Of a stretch of DNA of 5,039 nt, positions 4,836-5,039 are shown piece after piece; positions within the stretch are counted from its first letter, which is position 1, and every line of letters starts with the position of its first letter. The translations under genes and the position numbers were made by a program. Source of the stretch: Gemelliphila asaccharolytica (GTDB lineage: Bacteria; Bacillota; Bacilli; Staphylococcales; Gemellaceae); the NCBI RefSeq assembly GCF_001553005.1, contig NZ_KQ959899.1, forward strand, positions 1-5,039. The letters are read 5' to 3'. A model generated the notes under the pieces. The model worked only from the letters and a program-made list of their open reading frames with translations, searched no databases and was not told the origin of the DNA.

Positions 4836-5039
4836 ATCGCAAATAGATTTAGAAATGAAAGAATAGAAATAAAATTAACTAAGGAAGAAAAGGAAGTTTT
4901 TAAAAAGAAAATGAAACTTGCAAATTGCAAAACTATGTCTCATTTTCTTAGAAAATGTGTATTAGAAAAAGATATTTATGTCGTAGATTTAGAACCATTT
5001 AGAAACCTACAATGGCTACTTTCAAATGCAACAAATAAT
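4836..5039 (+). pseudogene. mobC: mobC, 5' part; start codon reads ATC
   Basis: This is the N-terminal part of the MobC-like accessory protein. The frame reads ANRFRNERIEIKLTKEEKE, then FKKKMKLANCKTMSHFLRKC, VLEKDIYVVDLEPFRNLQW and LLSNATNN at the window end. It continues unbroken at position 1 of the window (see 1-177). The RxERIEI strand followed by helices is the ribbon-helix-helix-like DNA-binding region of this family. AAAGGAG is ideally spaced, but the first codon is ATC where relatives have ATG followed by GCA; no ATG, GTG or TTG lies between the upstream stop at 4812 and this point. The first in-frame ATG is at 4911 and would remove most of the DNA-binding part. So mobC is either silenced, weakly initiated from ATC, or affected by a base-call error. 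It was probably missed by start-codon-based gene calling. Confidence 0.8.

Noticed and set aside
1..5039. CRISPR array, tRNA or rRNA
   Set aside because: No regularly spaced repeats, cloverleaf-like segments or rRNA-like sequence were seen on either strand.

Overview
The window looks like a small, AT-rich accessory element from a low-GC Firmicute. By eye it is about 30% G+C, codons end mostly in A/T, ribosome binding sites are strong AAAGGAG type, and the TetR promoter is a perfect TTGACA-N17-TATAAT. The mobilization genes resemble MobC/relaxase pairs of Clostridia-type and Tissierellia-type mobilizable elements; the exact host cannot be read from the sequence. The first 24 bases (1-24) are identical to the last 24 (5016-5039). 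A mobC reading frame leaves the right end and continues in frame at the left end, so the window is best read as one 5015-bp circle (or one unit of a tandem array) opened inside mobC.

Layout, joining the ends. From about 4620 to 4835 lies a noncoding mobilization region: a possible plus-strand promoter, a 7-bp tandem repeat, a GTAAGTG-N6-CACTTAC inverted repeat that looks like an oriT core, a terminator-like hairpin, and a small hairpin just before a strong ribosome binding site. mobC (4836 to the end, then 1-177) follows, but it has ATC where ATG is expected and a TGA where a Trp codon is expected. Directly after it, 179-265 encodes only the first two dozen or so residues of a relaxase. That fragment carries its own nonsense codon and is cut off at what looks like the end of an IS256-like insertion sequence at 264. 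Positions 264-504 hold IS-like sequence, a 47-codon coding-like remnant on the minus strand, and a good minus-strand terminator.

The rest is one minus-strand operon transcribed from about 4586 down to about 427. It runs from a TetR-family regulator (4553-3957) to ABC half-transporter 1 (3952-2234) and ABC half-transporter 2 (2241-505), with gaps of 4 nt and an overlap of 8 nt. Each ABC protein fuses a six-helix exporter-type membrane domain to an ATPase domain, and the two most likely form a heterodimer. The regulator probably represses its own operon through a palindrome at the transcription start, and is relieved by a small ligand connected with the transporter substrate. The substrate (drug, peptide or siderophore-like molecule) is not readable from the sequence.

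No replication initiator, integrase, resolvase or intact transposase is present. If the circle is real, it is an ABC-exporter cargo attached to a decayed mobilization module. It could at most be mobilized in trans through its oriT, and how it is maintained is unexplained.
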